From NCBI RefSeq assembly GCF_004134825.1, contig NZ_SDPN01000002.1, positions 164,857-228,856 of the forward strand: a stretch of 64,000 nucleotides of DNA, given 5' to 3'. A model generated the notes under the pieces. That model did not search any database. It was not told the origin of the DNA and saw only the letters and a program-made list of their open reading frames with translations. Source of the stretch: Agromyces albus (GTDB lineage: Bacteria > Actinomycetota > Actinomycetes > Actinomycetales > Microbacteriaceae). The translations under genes and the position numbers were made by a program. Below are positions 17,747-26,151 of the stretch, in pieces (within the stretch, counting starts at the first letter, position 1; each line of letters begins with the position of its first letter).

Positions 17747-18283
17747 ATGGAGCCACCGGGCAGCACCACCCTGGTGATGGTGGGTGAAGAGACGACGAGC
17801 GCGATCCGTTCGCTCGAGCGGTACGCCAACGTGCAGGCCGCCTCGTTCTCCGGCGAGTCCGATGCCGAGGTGGCGCGCTGGTCCGTCTCCACGAGCGCCC
17901 CCTACGTGGTGCACGATCATGACCCGCTCGGGCATGTCGCTGCGGCCTGGGTCGAGTTCTACGACGACCAGTCGACCTACGGCGTGCTCGAGCTCGAGAT
18001 CGAGCGGGCGGTCGAGGCCGCCGAGCGGCACATGATCAGCGTGCCCGACTACTACGTGGTGCTGCATCCCGAGTCGCTGCCCACGACGTGGATGCACTGG
18101 TGGCTCGGCGTGCTCGCCGATGCGTCGCCGAACCGCGTCATCCCCTGGCCCGACGCCGACGACTCTCTCGCGAGCCTCCTGCGCCATCTGCCCACCGGTC
18201 GCCCGTGGCCCGAGGTCGAGTCCTGGCTGCCCGGCGTCGCCGGAAGCGTGCCCGACCGGATCGGCCTGCACGGCTCGCGGTAA
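17747..18283 (+). CDS. Conserved-looking hypothetical protein
   Basis: 178 residues with no domain that I recognise. It is soluble and acidic, rich in Trp in the second half (TTWMHWWLGVLAD, VESWLPGV), and contains HDHDPLGHVAAAWVEFYDD. No signal peptide or membrane segment. Codon usage matches the neighbours, which supports a real gene. A weak start context (no clear Shine-Dalgarno) follows an A/T-rich stretch GTAAAATCTGAAA, where TAAAAT could be a -10 hexamer. Confidence 0.7.
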   Translation: MEPPGSTTLVMVGEETTSAIRSLERYANVQAASFSGESDAEVARWSVSTSAPYVVHDHDPLGHVAAAWVEFYDDQSTYGVLELEIERAVEAAERHMISVPDYYVVLHPESLPTTWMHWWLGVLADASPNRVIPWPDADDSLASLLRHLPTGRPWPEVESWLPGVAGSVPDRIGLHGSR

Positions 18284-18300
18284 GGCTCCCTCCGTGGCGG

Positions 18301-19554
18301 TCAGCCGTGCACGCGCACGTCGACCCACACGAGTCGGTGGTCGCTGCTCGGGAACGGGAAGCTGCCCGTGAGCGCCGAGAGCGGGTCGGCTTGCACCGGC
18401 CAGAACACGCCGGCGTCGGTGACGCGAAGGTCGCGTGAGGGCAGCACGTAGTCGGCACGCAGGTTGCCGGGAGCGGGGTTGTCGTTGAAGTCGGCGGTGT
18501 CGTAGCGCGGGTCGCCCTCGTGCGTGAGGTTCGCGCCGCCCTGCACCTGTGCCGCTTCGACGGCGCCGTCCGATGTGGGCAGCGGGTCGGTGATGCGCGG
18601 ATGCCCCAGTAGCTGGTCGATCGCGGCATCCACCGAATCGCCGTCGAGCGGGTCGGCGTTCTGGTCGCCGAGGATCACGAACGACTCACCCGGCTTCAGC
18701 CCGCCGCTGTCGCCCGCGTCATCCGTGATGTACCGCGACGTCTGACCGGGCGTGACGTAGTCGGCCCAGAAGCGGATCTCGTCGTGGTTGCGCAGGCCGT
18801 TGCGGTCTTCGGCGCCGTCGAAGGTGGGCGGGGTCGGGTGCGAGGCGAGCACGTGCACGGTGTTGCCGCCGACCTCGACCGGCACGTCCCAGTGCGACTT
18901 GCTCGAGAGGCGCATCACCTCGAGCTCCTCGGCGGAGTACCAATCGGCAGGCTCTGCCGTCGCGGGGTCGTCGGGCAGTAGCGCGCCGGGCATGTCCTTC
19001 CAGAGGAAGTTCTGGAACGTGCGCACTTCGGAGGTGTCGATCGGGTGCTTCGAGAGCACCGCCATGCCGTACTGGCCCTCGAACACGCCGAAGCCGAAGG
19101 CGTCGTCGCCCCCGCCGATCACGCCGTTGTTGTTGAGGTCGAAGCCGCTCGGAACGCCGGTGTTCGACGGCGCCACATACGCGTAGGGGTACTCGACCGG
19201 ATCGGCGCCGCCCTGCGACACCTCGAGGTAGTTGTCGCGGAACAGGTCGGCCGCGAGCCCGTCGGGCACGTAGTCGAACTCGTTCAGCAGCACGATGTCG
19301 GGGTTCGCGCGCTGGATGATCTCGGCGACCGTCTTCGCCTGCGCATTGGTGCCCGTGCTGAGGTCGGCCACGAGCTGGCCCGGGGCGTTGCGATTGAGCG
19401 AGAGGTTGAACGTCGCGACGCGCAGGTCGGTCGTGCCGCTCTGCTCTGCGCTCCCGGCAGGGGTCGCAGCGGCGGCGGTGACGCCGAGGGTCGCAGTCGC
19501 GATGGCGCCGACGACGACGGCGATCACGGCGGTGGCGGGGCGTCTCCTGGACAT
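18301..19554 (-). CDS. Secreted endonuclease/exonuclease/phosphatase family protein
   Basis: 417 residues. A signal peptide (MSRRRPATAVIAVVVGAIATATLGVTAAAATPA) is followed by the EEP fold: RVATFNLSLNR, NPDIVLLNEFDYV (metal-binding Glu), VLASHPTPP, VILGDQNADP (Asp/Asn) and the final SSDHRLVWVDV (catalytic Asp-His). The family includes DNase I-like nucleases and phosphodiesterases; this large secreted subgroup is often annotated as endonuclease/phosphatase. AAGGAG precedes the ATG. No neighbour indicates the substrate, though extracellular phosphate or nucleotide scavenging is plausible. Confidence 0.88.
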   Translation of the reverse strand: MSRRRPATAVIAVVVGAIATATLGVTAAAATPAGSAEQSGTTDLRVATFNLSLNRNAPGQLVADLSTGTNAQAKTVAEIIQRANPDIVLLNEFDYVPDGLAADLFRDNYLEVSQGGADPVEYPYAYVAPSNTGVPSGFDLNNNGVIGGGDDAFGFGVFEGQYGMAVLSKHPIDTSEVRTFQNFLWKDMPGALLPDDPATAEPADWYSAEELEVMRLSSKSHWDVPVEVGGNTVHVLASHPTPPTFDGAEDRNGLRNHDEIRFWADYVTPGQTSRYITDDAGDSGGLKPGESFVILGDQNADPLDGDSVDAAIDQLLGHPRITDPLPTSDGAVEAAQVQGGANLTHEGDPRYDTADFNDNPAPGNLRADYVLPSRDLRVTDAGVFWPVQADPLSALTGSFPFPSSDHRLVWVDVRVHG

Positions 19555-19700
19555 GCGCTCTCCTTCGTTGGCGGCTCGAACGACCGACGTGTCCAAGTTA
19601 GGGGTGCCGGGTGACGTTGGGAAGAACCGGAGGTTGCCGGATGCCGCACACCGGATGCCGCGGATGATCCGTCCAGCTCACGCGCTCTAGGCTGGAGCGC

Positions 19701-20315
19701 ATGGTGCTTTCTCTCATCCGCCACGGACAGACCGACTGGAACCTCGCGGGCCGCATGCAGGGTCGCACCGACATCCCGCTCAACGCCACCGGACGGGAGC
19801 AGGCGCGGGCCGCTGCAGCGCTGCTCGCCGATCACGAGTGGTCCGCCGTCGTGAGCTCGCCCCTCGGGCGTGCTCGCGAGACCGCGCAGATCATCGGTGA
19901 ACATCTGGGCGTGCCGTTCGGCGAGACCTACGACGAGCTCACCGAGCAGGACTTCGGCGTCGCCGAGGGCACGCTCGTGTCCGAGCTCGACGCCCGCTGG
20001 CCGAACCGCGACTTCGAGGGCATGGAGCTCGACGAGGAGGTCGGGCCTCGTGGCATCCGCGGCCTCGAGCGGATCGTCGAAGACCACGACGGCGGGAACG
20101 TGCTCATCGTCGCCCATGGCACGCTCATCAGGCACACGCTCGCCACGATCACCGGCCACGAGCCGCGGCATTACCCGAAGCTCGAGAACGCCTCATCGTC
20201 GCTCGTCGAACGCGGTGACGTGGGCTGGAACGTGCGCTCGGTTGCCGGCGTGGACTTCGCCGAGGTGCTCCGCGGCATCGAAGAGCGCGCGACGGAGCTG
20301 CGGCTCGCGAGCTGA
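19701..20315 (+). CDS. Histidine phosphatase (phosphoglycerate mutase family)
   Basis: 204 residues. The phospho-histidine motif RHG is in LSLIRHGQTDWN near the N-terminus, with SSPLGRARETAQII, the acid in DELTEQDFGVAEG, and the second His in LIVAHGTLIRHTL. Small-molecule phosphatase or cofactor-dependent mutase; the substrate cannot be told from sequence. Convergent with the WYL regulator gene. Confidence 0.92.
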   Translation: MVLSLIRHGQTDWNLAGRMQGRTDIPLNATGREQARAAAALLADHEWSAVVSSPLGRARETAQIIGEHLGVPFGETYDELTEQDFGVAEGTLVSELDARWPNRDFEGMELDEEVGPRGIRGLERIVEDHDGGNVLIVAHGTLIRHTLATITGHEPRHYPKLENASSSLVERGDVGWNVRSVAGVDFAEVLRGIEERATELRLAS

Positions 20316-20336
20316 CCTGCCGTGAATCGACCGACG

Positions 20337-21302
20337 TCAGGCATCGTCGACGACACGGGCCGCGCGAACATATCGCTCGGCATACCTGAGCAGCACCGGC
20401 CGTAGTTCGGCCGGCGAGTCGACCGTGAAGTCCATGCCGAGCATCCCGATGTACGCGGCGATCGTGTCGAGGCTGTCGGCGCCCGTGACGAGCACCGACG
20501 TCTCGGCGTCGATCGACTCGACGACGCCGACGGCGGGATTGATGCGAGCGAGCACGGCCTCGGCGGGGGCGGCGATACGGAGGCGCGCGTGCACCTTCCA
20601 GCCGCTCGCCGCGATCGAACGCATCGCGAAGGCGGTGTAGTCGTCGCCGGGCAGCGGAACGGGGGAGAAGCGTCGGCGCGTCGGCATCCGTGGCTCCATC
20701 CAATCGGCGCGGAACGTCTCCCACGTGTTCGCCGACGGGTCGCGAGCCACGAGGTACCAGCGGCGCTGCCAGTTGAGCAGGCGATACGGCTCGACGAGAC
20801 GCGCAGCGCCCTGGTAGTCGAAGCGAAGCCACTCGACGTCGCGGATGGCGCCGGCGATCGCGCTGAGCACGGCAGGGTCGACCTCGGGGTCGGGGGCATC
20901 CGTGCCGGTGTTCTCGGGCGCGTGCTCGGTGGTCGACGTGAGTGCCGTCACCATCGGCTTGAGGCGCGACGGCAGCACTTGCTCGAGCTTCGCGAGAGCA
21001 CGAGCGCTCGACTCCTCGATGCCGGTGATGCCTCGGGCGGCGCGCAGCCCGATCGCGACGGCGACCGCCTCCTCGTCGTCGAGGAGCAGGGGCGGCAGCT
21101 TGCCGCCGGCGCCGAGGCGGTAGCCGCCGGTGGCACCGCGTGTGGCGTCGACCGGGTAGTCGAGCTGCCGAAGGCGGTCGATGTCGTTCCGGATGGTGCG
21201 GGGCGAGACGCCGAGTCGAGCCGCGAGCTCGGTGCCCGACCAATCGGGCCGCGACTGGAGCAACGACAAGAGGGCGAGCAGGCGCGTGGCGGTGTCGGCC
21301 AT
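20337..21302 (-). CDS. WYL-domain transcriptional regulator (YafY/DeoR-like HTH)
   Basis: 321 residues from ATG at 21302. The N-terminal winged helix (TRLLALLSLLQSRPDWSGTELAARLGVSPRTIRNDIDRLRQLDYPVDATRG) is followed by a WYL domain (LRFDYQG, LLNWQRRWYLVARDPSANTWETFRADWM) and a C-terminal WCX-like extension. It starts 2 bases after the HxlR stop, so the two are one operon. WYL domains bind nucleotides or small ligands. Confidence 0.92.
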   Translation of the reverse strand: MADTATRLLALLSLLQSRPDWSGTELAARLGVSPRTIRNDIDRLRQLDYPVDATRGATGGYRLGAGGKLPPLLLDDEEAVAVAIGLRAARGITGIEESSARALAKLEQVLPSRLKPMVTALTSTTEHAPENTGTDAPDPEVDPAVLSAIAGAIRDVEWLRFDYQGAARLVEPYRLLNWQRRWYLVARDPSANTWETFRADWMEPRMPTRRRFSPVPLPGDDYTAFAMRSIAASGWKVHARLRIAAPAEAVLARINPAVGVVESIDAETSVLVTGADSLDTIAAYIGMLGMDFTVDSPAELRPVLLRYAERYVRAARVVDDA

Positions 21303-21304
21303 CG

Positions 21305-21739
21305 CTACGCCTCGGCCGACACCTTGGCCGAGTCGTACCGGTTGCGCGCCTCGATGATGCGCTCCTGGTGACCCTCGGTCCACTCGACGAGCGCCTGCAC
21401 CGTGCTGCCGAGCGATTCGCCGAGCTCCGTCAGCGCATAGTCGACGCGGGGCGGCACGACCGGGAAGACCGTTCGCGAGACGAGGCCGTCGCGTTCGAGG
21501 TGGCGTAAGGTCACCGCGAGCATCCGCTGGCTCACGCCGTCGATGCGCCGGCGCAGTTCGGAGAACCGCAACGGGCGCTCGGCGAGCAGGGCCAGCACGA
21601 GCAGCGACCACTTGTCGGCGATGCGGTCGAGGATCTGCCGCACCTCGCAGTCTTCACGCGTGTCCCACTGGTGGGCATCGCTCCAAGCGCTGACGGTGCC
21701 TTCGGGGTAACCGAGTGACGTTGAAGTGCCTTCTTCCAT
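21305..21739 (-). CDS. HxlR-family transcriptional regulator
   Basis: 144 residues. The winged-helix HxlR core is CEVRQILDRIADKWSLLVLALLAERPLRFSELRRRIDGVSQRMLAVTLRHLERDGLVSRTV. The family often senses aldehydes, quinones or redox state, sometimes through the Cys before the helix, present here as DCEV. It is divergent from an MFS transporter gene 80 bases away; a GTTA-N7-TAAC dyad (21770-21784) lies between and may be its site. Start at ATG 21739; an in-frame TTG just upstream is possible. Confidence 0.9.
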   Translation of the reverse strand: MEEGTSTSLGYPEGTVSAWSDAHQWDTREDCEVRQILDRIADKWSLLVLALLAERPLRFSELRRRIDGVSQRMLAVTLRHLERDGLVSRTVFPVVPPRVDYALTELGESLGSTVQALVEWTEGHQERIIEARNRYDSAKVSAEA

Positions 21740-21819
21740 ACTTCCCAATGGTGACCCAAGATGAGGTCAGTTACAAGAGATAACCGTGAGTGGCCATCAG
21801 CCGACCTGGGAGTGCAACC

Positions 21820-23229
21820 GTGTCTGTCGAGACCGAAACCCGCCCGAGCACCTCGATCACCGGGCGGTCGCTCGCCGTGCTCCTCGTGATGTGCGGTGCG
21901 ATCTTCCTGGAGGGCATCGACGTCGGCATGTTCAACGTGGCCCTGCCGTCGATTCGCGCCGACCTGCCCATGGAGACCGGTGAACTGCAGTGGATCATCA
22001 GCGCCTACATCCTCGGCTACGGCGGATTCGTGCTCCTCGGCGGCCGCGCGGCAGACCTTTTCGGGCGGCGACGGGTCTTCCTCATCGCGCTCACGGTCTT
22101 CCTCGCGTTCACGGGTCTCGGGGCGCTCGCCACCGATCCGTGGATGCTCATCGTCGCGCGCGCCGCGACGGGAGTGGCGGCCGCCTTCATGGCTCCCGCG
22201 GGCCTGTCGATCATCACGACGACCTTCACCGGCGCGACTCGCGACCGCGCGGTGCTCATCTACTCGGGCGTCGGCGCCGGCGGGTTCTCGGTCGGGCTCG
22301 TCGCGGGCGGGCTGCTCACGATGTTCGGATGGCGCTGGGTCTTCATCGCGCCGCTCGTGATCGCCGCCGCACTGCTCGCGATCGCGGTGCCGTTCATCCC
22401 GCGCGCCGCGAACGCGCTCGCGGCGCTCAGCCGCGGCCGCCTCGACGTGCTCGGCGGGCTCACGGTGACGACGGCACTCGTCGTGCTCGTGGCGGGCATC
22501 GAGGGCGCACCGCACCGGCCGCTGCTCACGACCGTCGTCACCTTCGCGATCGGCGCGCTACTGCTCCTGGCCTTCGTCGTCGTCGAGCGCCGCGCCGCGC
22601 AGCCGCTCGTGCGCTTCGGCATCTTCCGCCACGCGAACCTCGTGCGGGCGAACCTCGGCGCTGCGCTCCTCGCCGGCGGATTCCTGGGGTTCCAGTTCGT
22701 CGTCGCCCTCTACCTGCAGGAGGAACTCGGCTGGTCGGTGCTCGAGACGTCGCTCGCGTTGCTCGTCTCCGGCATCGACGTCATCATCGCGCCGCTTTTC
22801 ACTCCGCGGCTCGTGGCCCGGTTCGGCACCCGGCGCGTGATCCTCGGCGGCCTCGTGCTCGCGGCCCTCGCCTACGCGCTCTTCCTGCCGGTGGCTCCCG
22901 ATTGGACCTACGCGATGATGTTCCCGAGCTTCCTCGCGATCGGGCTCGCCTTCGCGTTCGCCTATGGCCCGCTCACGATCGCGGCCACCGAGGACGTCGA
23001 AGACGACGAGCAGGGGCTCGCCGGCGGGTTGCTCTACACGGGCTTCCAGTTCGGCGGTGCGATCGGCCTCGCGGTGGTCTCGGGGCTGCTCGTCGCCCTG
23101 GAGTCGACCGAGGCCGAGGGCGTCGAGGCCTACCGCGGAGCGCTCTTCGGCCCCCTCGTGTTCGCGATCGCTGCGGTCGCGATCGCGGCGGGAGGCGTGC
23201 TGAGGCGGCGGGCGGTATCGCGAGTCTGA
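21820..23229 (+). CDS. MFS transporter, drug/proton antiporter type
   Basis: 469 residues, about 14 hydrophobic segments, so DHA2-like. Motifs include LEGIDVGMFNVALPSIRADL in the first helices and GGRAADLFGRRRVF (motif A). The GTG at 21820 was chosen for GGGAG 7 bases upstream; another GTG at 21790 is in frame. Likely efflux pump controlled by the divergent HxlR regulator. The following epoxide-hydrolase-like gene could detoxify the same class of compound (inference). Confidence 0.9.
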   Translation: MSVETETRPSTSITGRSLAVLLVMCGAIFLEGIDVGMFNVALPSIRADLPMETGELQWIISAYILGYGGFVLLGGRAADLFGRRRVFLIALTVFLAFTGLGALATDPWMLIVARAATGVAAAFMAPAGLSIITTTFTGATRDRAVLIYSGVGAGGFSVGLVAGGLLTMFGWRWVFIAPLVIAAALLAIAVPFIPRAANALAALSRGRLDVLGGLTVTTALVVLVAGIEGAPHRPLLTTVVTFAIGALLLLAFVVVERRAAQPLVRFGIFRHANLVRANLGAALLAGGFLGFQFVVALYLQEELGWSVLETSLALLVSGIDVIIAPLFTPRLVARFGTRRVILGGLVLAALAYALFLPVAPDWTYAMMFPSFLAIGLAFAFAYGPLTIAATEDVEDDEQGLAGGLLYTGFQFGGAIGLAVVSGLLVALESTEAEGVEAYRGALFGPLVFAIAAVAIAAGGVLRRRAVSRV

Positions 23230-23290
23230 ACCTGAAGAACTTCGCACATTAGGAATCGAACGTGCCTATATGCCTCGTACCGTCGAAGAC

Positions 23291-24442
23291 ATGACGAACA
23301 CCACTTCAGACACCGGCATCGACATCCGCCCCTTCCGCATCGAGGTCGCGCAAGCCGAGCTCGACGACCTGATGGAACGACTCGCCCGCACGCGGCTCCC
23401 GCAGCCCGCGCCCGTCGACGACTGGGACTACGGCACCCCGAATTCCTACCTCCGCGAAGCCGTCGAGCTGTGGCGCTCGGGCTTCGACTGGCGCGCCCAA
23501 GAGGCCCGCATCAACGCCGTGCCGCACTTCGTCACCGAGGTCGACGGGCAGGCGATCCACTTCATCCACGTGAAGTCCGAGCACCCCGGCGCGACGCCGT
23601 TGCTGCTCGCGCACACCTACCCCGGGTCATCCGTCGACTACCTCGACATGATCGGCCCGCTCGTCGACCCGGTCGCGCACGGCGGCCGTGCGGAAGACGC
23701 CTTCGATGTCGTGATTCCGGATGCCCCGGGCTTCGGCTTCAGCGCACCGGTCACCGATCGCGGCTGGACCACCGCCCGGGTCGCCCGCGCATACGACACC
23801 CTCGTGCGGCGCCTCGGCTATGCCGAGTACGGCATCCACGGCTCTGACAACGGCGCGATGGTGGCCCGTGAGCTCGGCCTCCTCAACCCCGACGGCTTCC
23901 TCGGCCTGCATGTGCTGCAACTCTTCTCGTTCCCGAGCGGCGACCCAAGCGAGTTCGAGCGACTCGAACCGCAGGACTACGCGGGACTCGAGCACATGCA
24001 GTGGTTCCAGTCGGTCGGCGGCTACAACACGATGAACGCGAGCCGGCCGCAGACCGTCGCCGTTGGACTCAGCGACTCGCCCATCGGACTCCTCGCCTAC
24101 AGCGAGCTGTTCAACTCGTTCGGCAACGGCACGTCGCTCGTGTCGCTCGAGCAGATCCTCACCGAGGTCACGGTGAACTGGTTCGCGAATGCCGCCGCCG
24201 GCATGAGCCGCGCCTACCTCGAGAACGCGCGTGCCGAGGCCGAGCCGCAGGTCAACACGGCACCCACCGGCGTCGCGGTGTTCAAGGACGACTTCCAGAC
24301 GATCCGGGTCTTCGCCGAGCGCGACAACTCGAACATCGTGCACTGGAGCCGCTTCGACGAGGGCGGCGGTCACTTCGCGGCGCTCGAGCTGCCCGAGGTC
24401 GTGGCCGGCGACATCCGCGCCTTCTTCGCGGCGCTGCGCTGA
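23291..24442 (+). CDS. Epoxide hydrolase-like alpha/beta hydrolase
   Basis: 383 residues. An N-terminal EHN domain typical of microsomal-type epoxide hydrolases (IRPFRIEVAQAELDDLMERLARTRLP) precedes an alpha/beta hydrolase fold. Nucleophile Asp186 is in HGSDNGAMVARELG, and the late catalytic His is in EGGGHFAALE. The oxyanion segment reads LLAHTYPGS where the family usually has HGWPGS, and GSDNG replaces the usual GGDWG, so substrate scope may differ. ATG at 23270 is an alternative start. About 60 bases downstream of the MFS gene on the same strand. Confidence 0.88.
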   Translation: MTNTTSDTGIDIRPFRIEVAQAELDDLMERLARTRLPQPAPVDDWDYGTPNSYLREAVELWRSGFDWRAQEARINAVPHFVTEVDGQAIHFIHVKSEHPGATPLLLAHTYPGSSVDYLDMIGPLVDPVAHGGRAEDAFDVVIPDAPGFGFSAPVTDRGWTTARVARAYDTLVRRLGYAEYGIHGSDNGAMVARELGLLNPDGFLGLHVLQLFSFPSGDPSEFERLEPQDYAGLEHMQWFQSVGGYNTMNASRPQTVAVGLSDSPIGLLAYSELFNSFGNGTSLVSLEQILTEVTVNWFANAAAGMSRAYLENARAEAEPQVNTAPTGVAVFKDDFQTIRVFAERDNSNIVHWSRFDEGGGHFAALELPEVVAGDIRAFFAALR

Positions 24443-24463
24443 GTCGGCCGAGAGGAACGCGTC

Positions 24464-24501
24464 GAGCGGATGCCACGGCACAGCGCCCGTGGCATCCGCT
24501 C
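24464..24501. terminator. Bidirectional hairpin terminator
   Basis: GAGCGGATGCCACGG (24464-24478) pairs perfectly with CCGTGGCATCCGCTC (24487-24501): a 15-bp stem with an 8-base loop between two convergent genes. It is followed by a short tandem run of TCACGCGGT-like units. Confidence 0.75.
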
Positions 24502-24523
24502 ACGCGTTCACGCGGTCACGCGG

Positions 24524-25405
24524 TCACACCCCGATCGTGAGCGCCGCGGTGTACACGGCCGACGCCGACCCCGACATGCTCGCGATCTGGTGGATGCCGC
24601 CGTCTTCGCCGAAGACGTTGTCGGACGCGAGGCTCGTCGAGTTCATGTTGCGCACGCTCTGCTCGTAGCCCGACGTGGCGTAGACCGCATCGCATGCCTC
24701 TTTCGGCAAGGCGATCTGCGACGTCTTCACGATCGGACCCGACGCGACGGCCGTCGCGACATCCGAGTACACCTCGAAGTGGATGTGCGGCCACCGGCCC
24801 GCGTACGCGCCTGGGAAGATCGACGTGAAGCTCACGGTTCCGGTCGCGTCGGCCTCCTGCACGCCGCGCAGGTAGTTCTCGTTCTCGACGCCCGAGCTGT
24901 AGAGCGAGTAGTCGCCGTCGCGATTGCAATGCCACAGGTACACGGCGGCGCCCGCCATTGCATTGCCCGTGGCGGCTTCACGCACGGTGAGGTTGATCGT
25001 CAGCGGCACACCCGGTGCGGTGGTGGTCGACGAGCCGAAGCTCGAGCGGATGTCGCGGCGAACCACTCCCGAGTCGTCGAGCACGTTGACCCCGTTCGAT
25101 CCGTCGCCCGGGAACGGGCCGCCGGTCTCGTCGGGCACCTCGGTGAGCGGTCCCGACGTCGCGGTGGCCTCGGGGGTGGCGGTCGGTGTGGTCGACGCCG
25201 AGGCACTCGGGCTCGCGCTCGCTGTCGGCGTCGGCGAGGCGGAGCACGCGGCGAGCAGCGAGGTCGCCGCAATGCCGCCGAACAGGCCGAGGGCCTTCCG
25301 CCGGTCGACGAGCGTGCGGATGTCGTAGACGAGCCCTCGGTCCTCCTCGTCGATGATCTGGCCTTCTGCGTCGCGCCATTTCGTCTCGGTGGCGTCGTGG
25401 GTCAT
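24524..25405 (-). CDS. Intradiol ring-cleavage dioxygenase-like lipoprotein
   Basis: 293 residues. Residues 35-54 look like a Tat lipoprotein signal (DRRKALGLFGGIAATSLLAAC, twin Arg and lipobox Cys54), but it begins 34 residues into the protein. A 35-residue Ser/Thr/Pro/Ala linker follows, then an intradiol dioxygenase beta-sandwich (LTINLTVREAATGNAMAGAAVYLWHCNRDGDYSLYSSG; GRWPHIHFEVY). Tyr and His candidates for the Fe(III) site are present. Family members cleave catechols, but this extracellular group has no firmly known substrate. Confidence 0.87.
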   Translation of the reverse strand: MTHDATETKWRDAEGQIIDEEDRGLVYDIRTLVDRRKALGLFGGIAATSLLAACSASPTPTASASPSASASTTPTATPEATATSGPLTEVPDETGGPFPGDGSNGVNVLDDSGVVRRDIRSSFGSSTTTAPGVPLTINLTVREAATGNAMAGAAVYLWHCNRDGDYSLYSSGVENENYLRGVQEADATGTVSFTSIFPGAYAGRWPHIHFEVYSDVATAVASGPIVKTSQIALPKEACDAVYATSGYEQSVRNMNSTSLASDNVFGEDGGIHQIASMSGSASAVYTAALTIGV

Positions 25406-25560
25406 GGGGGTGTCCTCTCGGTCGGCGGTCGGCGTTCGAGTCGAATCAACTCCATGTTCCTCTCGATCTCCGGTGGGCCGTCTATGCGTTCTCTTTGTGC
25501 CGGCAGTGCGCGAACAGACATCCCCTCGCCGGAAATCTCGCAACGCGGTACGGTGCGAGC

Positions 25561-26151
25561 ATGGTCCTGATCGACGACGACGCCCTCGACGAGCTCGAGC
25601 GCGAATTCGTGTCGCGGGTGCGCGGGCGCGTGCTCGAGATCGGCGCCGGCGAGGGCGAGAACTTCGGCGCGTTCCATCCCGATGTCGAGTGGGTCGGCCT
25701 CGAGCCCGACGCGAAGCGCCGCGCCGAGCTCGCCACGCGAGCGCGTGAGTGGAAGCACTCCGCTGTGCCGCTCGATGCGCGGGCGGAATCGATCCCCTTG
25801 CCCGACCACTCGATCGACGCGGTCGTCGGCACCTACGTGCTCTGCTCGGTCGGCGACGTCGACGCCACGCTCGCCGAGCTCCGCCGCGTGCTCGTGCCGG
25901 GCGGCCGCATCGTGCTCGTCGACCACGTGATCGCACCGCCCGGCACCCTGAAGCGCCTCGTGCAACTCGTCGCGACGCCGTGTTCGAAGCGGTTCTGCCA
26001 CGGATGCCACTGGGATCGCGATCCCCAGCCGGCGCTCGAGGCAGCGGGGTTCGTCGGCAGCGACATCCGTCGATTCCGAGTGCGGTCGATGCCGTTCGGA
26101 CCTGTGCCGATGCTGCTCTTCGACGGCCGGGCGCCGACGCAGGCCGGTTAG
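25561..26151 (+). CDS. Class I SAM-dependent methyltransferase
   Basis: 196 residues. The SAM-binding motif I is VLEIGAGEGENFGAFH, the acidic residue ends beta-2 in WVGLEPD, and motif IV/post regions read AVVGTYVLCSVGDVDATLAELRRVLVPGGRIVLVDHV. Shape and the CSKRFCHGCHWDRDP Cys cluster resemble the methyltransferase 11 group that includes METTL7-like proteins. Target unknown. Its stop overlaps the stop of the convergent EI24 gene. Confidence 0.88.
   Translation: MVLIDDDALDELEREFVSRVRGRVLEIGAGEGENFGAFHPDVEWVGLEPDAKRRAELATRAREWKHSAVPLDARAESIPLPDHSIDAVVGTYVLCSVGDVDATLAELRRVLVPGGRIVLVDHVIAPPGTLKRLVQLVATPCSKRFCHGCHWDRDPQPALEAAGFVGSDIRRFRVRSMPFGPVPMLLFDGRAPTQAG

Noticed and set aside
24501..24530. 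Short TCACGCGGT-like tandem run as a CRISPR or larger repeat
   Set aside because: Only two to three units of 9-10 bases, no spacers, directly beside a terminator.
24470..25570. Plus-strand frame across the dioxygenase gene
   Set aside because: Antisense to a gene with clear lipoprotein signal and dioxygenase motifs.
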